Below, piece by piece: positions 6,239-8,367 of a stretch of 8,367 nucleotides of DNA. The notes under the pieces were generated by a model, which saw only the letters and a program-made list of their open reading frames with translations, did not search any database and had not been told where the DNA came from. The DNA is from Spirochaetota bacterium (GTDB lineage Bacteria > Spirochaetota > JAGLSM01 > JAKPMW01). Every line of letters starts with the position of its first letter. Position 1 is the first letter of the stretch. The stretch lies in the NCBI GenBank assembly GCA_029548715.1, contig JAKPMW010000011.1:1-8367 (forward strand), in the 5' to 3' direction. A program made the translations under genes and the position numbers.

Positions 6239-8367
6239 ATGTTCGAACAACATATCGGATGTCTTGCGCGGCATCACGCGATGGACGACGTGGTCTCGCA
6301 TCTTGCCAGTGCAGCCTCTGTTCGCTGCGGGGCCCTCTGGGGGGCTTCGCGCGCCCTGACGGCGCTTGCCCTGCAGGAGCGCACCGGACGTCCGCTCCTC
6401 TTGGTCACACCCACCTCTCATGAGGCGGAGGACCTGCACGGGGACATCCTGGCGCTTGTCCCGGACGGGCCGGGCGAGGCGGGGGTGCATCTCTTTCCCC
6501 ATACCGAAATTTTGCCGTATGAGGATGTATCGCCATTTTCGGATATTGTGCATCACCGGATTTCGGTTTTGCATGCCCTGGTCGAGGGGACTGCCCGGAT
6601 TGTGGTTGCTCCGGTGCGGGCCTTTTTGGCCCGGCTGATTCCCCGTTCCAGTTTTACCGGAGCCCAGCTTGTGCTGCAAAAGGGAGACCTCTACGAGCTC
6701 TCCGATCTCGTCCTCTATCTTGTCAATCTCGGTTATGAACAGACCTCCCGTGTCGAGCGGGCCGGCGAGTTTGCCGTCAAGGGCGGGATCCTTGATATCT
6801 TCCCCTCCAACCTCCAGGATCCCTGCCGGATCGAATTTTTTGACATCGAGATTGATTCACTGCGCCGGTTTGATGCCGGCAGCCAGCGCTCACTGGGGCC
6901 GGTTGAGAGCCTGCTGGTTTTGCCGCAGCGCGAGATCATGCTGCACGAGGAAAACAGGACACGGGCCCTCGCCGAGGCTGTCAGGATTTTTCCTCCCTCG
7001 GGGGATCGGGATGCCCTGGGCGATCTTTTGGCTGCCGGCTCCGATTTTCCAGGGATGGAAAACTACCTCCCGCTGTTTTTTGAGGAAACCTCTTCGCTGA
7101 CTGATTTTTTCCCCGAGCGGCCTCTTGTCATTGCCGTGGATGCTGACGAGACAGTCCGACAGGCAACAGCGTTCGAGCGGGATATCGACGAATTATATAA
7201 CGGATATTACAGTCCGATGAAGCTCAAGCTCCCGCCGGATGCCCTGTACCAGCCCCTGCAGGAGTGTCACGGCTTTGACCTGAGGTTCGAGACGCTGGCC
7301 ACCAGTGAATCGTCCTCGGTGGCCATGCCCTTTGCAGCTCCACGGCAGTTTATGGGCGACCTCTCGGCCCTGTCCGAATCGATCCGCGAACGGACCGGGG
7401 CGGGGCAGGAGGTACACGTTTTTGCCACCTATGAGGGGCAGGCTGACCGGGTAGCCAGTCTCCTCTCGGACTGTGCCCCTGTCCGTGCACTGGAGCAGGC
7501 CCGTCCGGGAGTCCTGCATGTCGGGCATGCCCCCTTTTCGGCCGGGTTTGTTTCGGACGAACTCGGGCTGGCGGTTATTCTCGAACGCGAGATCTTCAAC
7601 CGCAAGCGCTCCCTCCGGCGCTCTGTCCGCTCTGTCAACTCTGTTCCGATTGACTCATTCCTTGATCTCAAGCCCGGGGACCCCGTGGTGCATGTCCAGC
7701 ATGGGATCGGCCTTTTTGTGGCCATCGAGCGGATGAACTCGCTGGGGCTCGAGAAGGACTACCTCAAGATCGAATACAGGGACAGCGAGAAGCTGTATGT
7801 ACCGCTGGAAATGATCAACCTGGTCCAGCGCTATATCGGGCAGGACGGGGCTGCCCTCAAGCTGGATTCGCTGGGTGGACGTTCATGGGAGCGCACGCGG
7901 GAAAAGGTCAAAAAGAACGTTGAAAAGCTCGCAAAAGAGCTTGTCGAGATTTATGCGGCACGAATGACCCTTGAGGGCCACGCCTTTGGTGAGGATACGC
8001 GCTGGCAGCACGAGTTTGAGAGCGCATTCGAATTCGAGGAGACGCCGGACCAGGTCCGGGCCATCGAAGAGAGCCGGGCCGACATGCAAAGTCCCCGTCC
8101 GATGGATCGTCTGATTTGCGGGGATGTGGGTTTCGGGAAGACCGAGGTTGCGATGCGGGCCGCCTTCCGTGCGGCCATGGCCGGCAAGCAGACAGCCATC
8201 CTTGTTCCCACGACTATTCTGGCCGAACAGCACCATGCCACGTTTCGCGAGCGCTTTGCCCTTTTTCCGGCGGTGCATATCGACTATCTCAACCGGTTTC
8301 GCAGCAGCGCCGAGCAAAAAGAGGTTTTGTCCCGCCTTGCTGCGGGCCATATCGACATCATCATCGG
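6239..8367 (+). CDS. mfd: Transcription-repair coupling factor Mfd (partial, C-terminus outside the window)
   Basis: Mfd removes RNA polymerase stalled at lesions and recruits UvrA/UvrB. The frame is open without interruption for 709 codons to the right edge, about 60% of a usual Mfd of roughly 1150 residues. The UvrB-homology module is at the N-terminus, with LFPHTEILPYED (85-96), GEFAVKGGILDIFP (176-189) and IEFFDIEIDSLRRFD (from 198). The RNA-polymerase-interaction domain spans about 476-534, with LKPGDPVVHVQHGIGLF and KLYVPLEMINLV. The relay-helix region includes RSWERTREKVKKN (549-561). The SF2 translocase begins with TPDQ (602-605), Walker A GDVGFGKTE (628-636, K634) and motif Ia LVPTTILAEQH (655-665). 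It breaks off at DIIIG, just before the usual THRL. The start is ATG 6239, since no in-frame start exists between the terminator and it. No Shine-Dalgarno site is visible; ATG 6281 is a less likely alternative. It is separated from the upstream operon by the terminator. Confidence 0.97.
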   Translation, partial: MFEQHIGCLARHHAMDDVVSHLASAASVRCGALWGASRALTALALQERTGRPLLLVTPTSHEAEDLHGDILALVPDGPGEAGVHLFPHTEILPYEDVSPFSDIVHHRISVLHALVEGTARIVVAPVRAFLARLIPRSSFTGAQLVLQKGDLYELSDLVLYLVNLGYEQTSRVERAGEFAVKGGILDIFPSNLQDPCRIEFFDIEIDSLRRFDAGSQRSLGPVESLLVLPQREIMLHEENRTRALAEAVRIFPPSGDRDALGDLLAAGSDFPGMENYLPLFFEETSSLTDFFPERPLVIAVDADETVRQATAFERDIDELYNGYYSPMKLKLPPDALYQPLQECHGFDLRFETLATSESSSVAMPFAAPRQFMGDLSALSESIRERTGAGQEVHVFATYEGQADRVASLLSDCAPVRALEQARPGVLHVGHAPFSAGFVSDELGLAVILEREIFNRKRSLRRSVRSVNSVPIDSFLDLKPGDPVVHVQHGIGLFVAIERMNSLGLEKDYLKIEYRDSEKLYVPLEMINLVQRYIGQDGAALKLDSLGGRSWERTREKVKKNVEKLAKELVEIYAARMTLEGHAFGEDTRWQHEFESAFEFEETPDQVRAIEESRADMQSPRPMDRLICGDVGFGKTEVAMRAAFRAAMAGKQTAILVPTTILAEQHHATFRERFALFPAVHIDYLNRFRSSAEQKEVLSRLAAGHIDIII

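Noticed and set aside
6366..7100. Plus-strand open frames overlapping mfd (6366-6638, 6669-7100)
   Set aside because: They are out of frame with an uninterrupted, highly conserved Mfd reading frame starting at 6239. The peptides are arginine- and serine-rich shadows.

Overview
This is a GC-rich (roughly 60%) bacterial chromosomal window with densely packed housekeeping-type genes. I see no mobile element, tRNA, rRNA or CRISPR array. The combination of a GH57 branching enzyme, a DUF4912 protein, a GH57/DUF3536 protein and mfd, with good Shine-Dalgarno sites, fits a Desulfuromonadia/Geobacter-like or related Desulfobacterota organism. Nitrospirota and similar phyla also carry such sets, so this placement is inference from gene content, not proof.

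Layout from left to right. Positions 1-106 hold the last 34 codons of a plus-strand gene that I cannot identify. A strong hairpin at 116-140 separates it from a convergent minus-strand operon. That operon is transcribed right to left: a DUF4912 protein with a Rho_N/SAP-like N-terminus (2859-1783), then a GH57 1,4-alpha-glucan branching enzyme (1751-156), 31 bases apart. A 272-base divergent intergenic region (2860-3131) follows. It contains a perfect dyad, a nested hairpin and a weak promoter candidate, but no gene. The plus strand then carries a GH57/DUF3536 glucan-active protein (3132-5654). It overlaps by one base (TGATG) a 181-residue protein with a V4R-like C-terminus (5654-6199). A compact intrinsic terminator has the stop codon of that gene in its loop. 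Next is mfd, the transcription-repair coupling factor, which starts at 6239 and runs off the right edge after 709 codons.

Functionally, the middle of the window is an alpha-glucan (glycogen-like) module. The branching enzyme creates alpha-1,6 branches. The DUF3536 protein carries a second, uncharacterised GH57 catalytic domain. DUF4912 proteins commonly neighbour such enzymes but have no established biochemical role. The most interesting unexplained element is the translationally coupled V4R-like protein, a possible small-molecule or metal sensor tied to the GH57/DUF3536 enzyme. The second is the unusual junction into mfd: a terminator overlapping a stop codon, no Shine-Dalgarno site, and a -10-like hexamer placed as for a leaderless mRNA.
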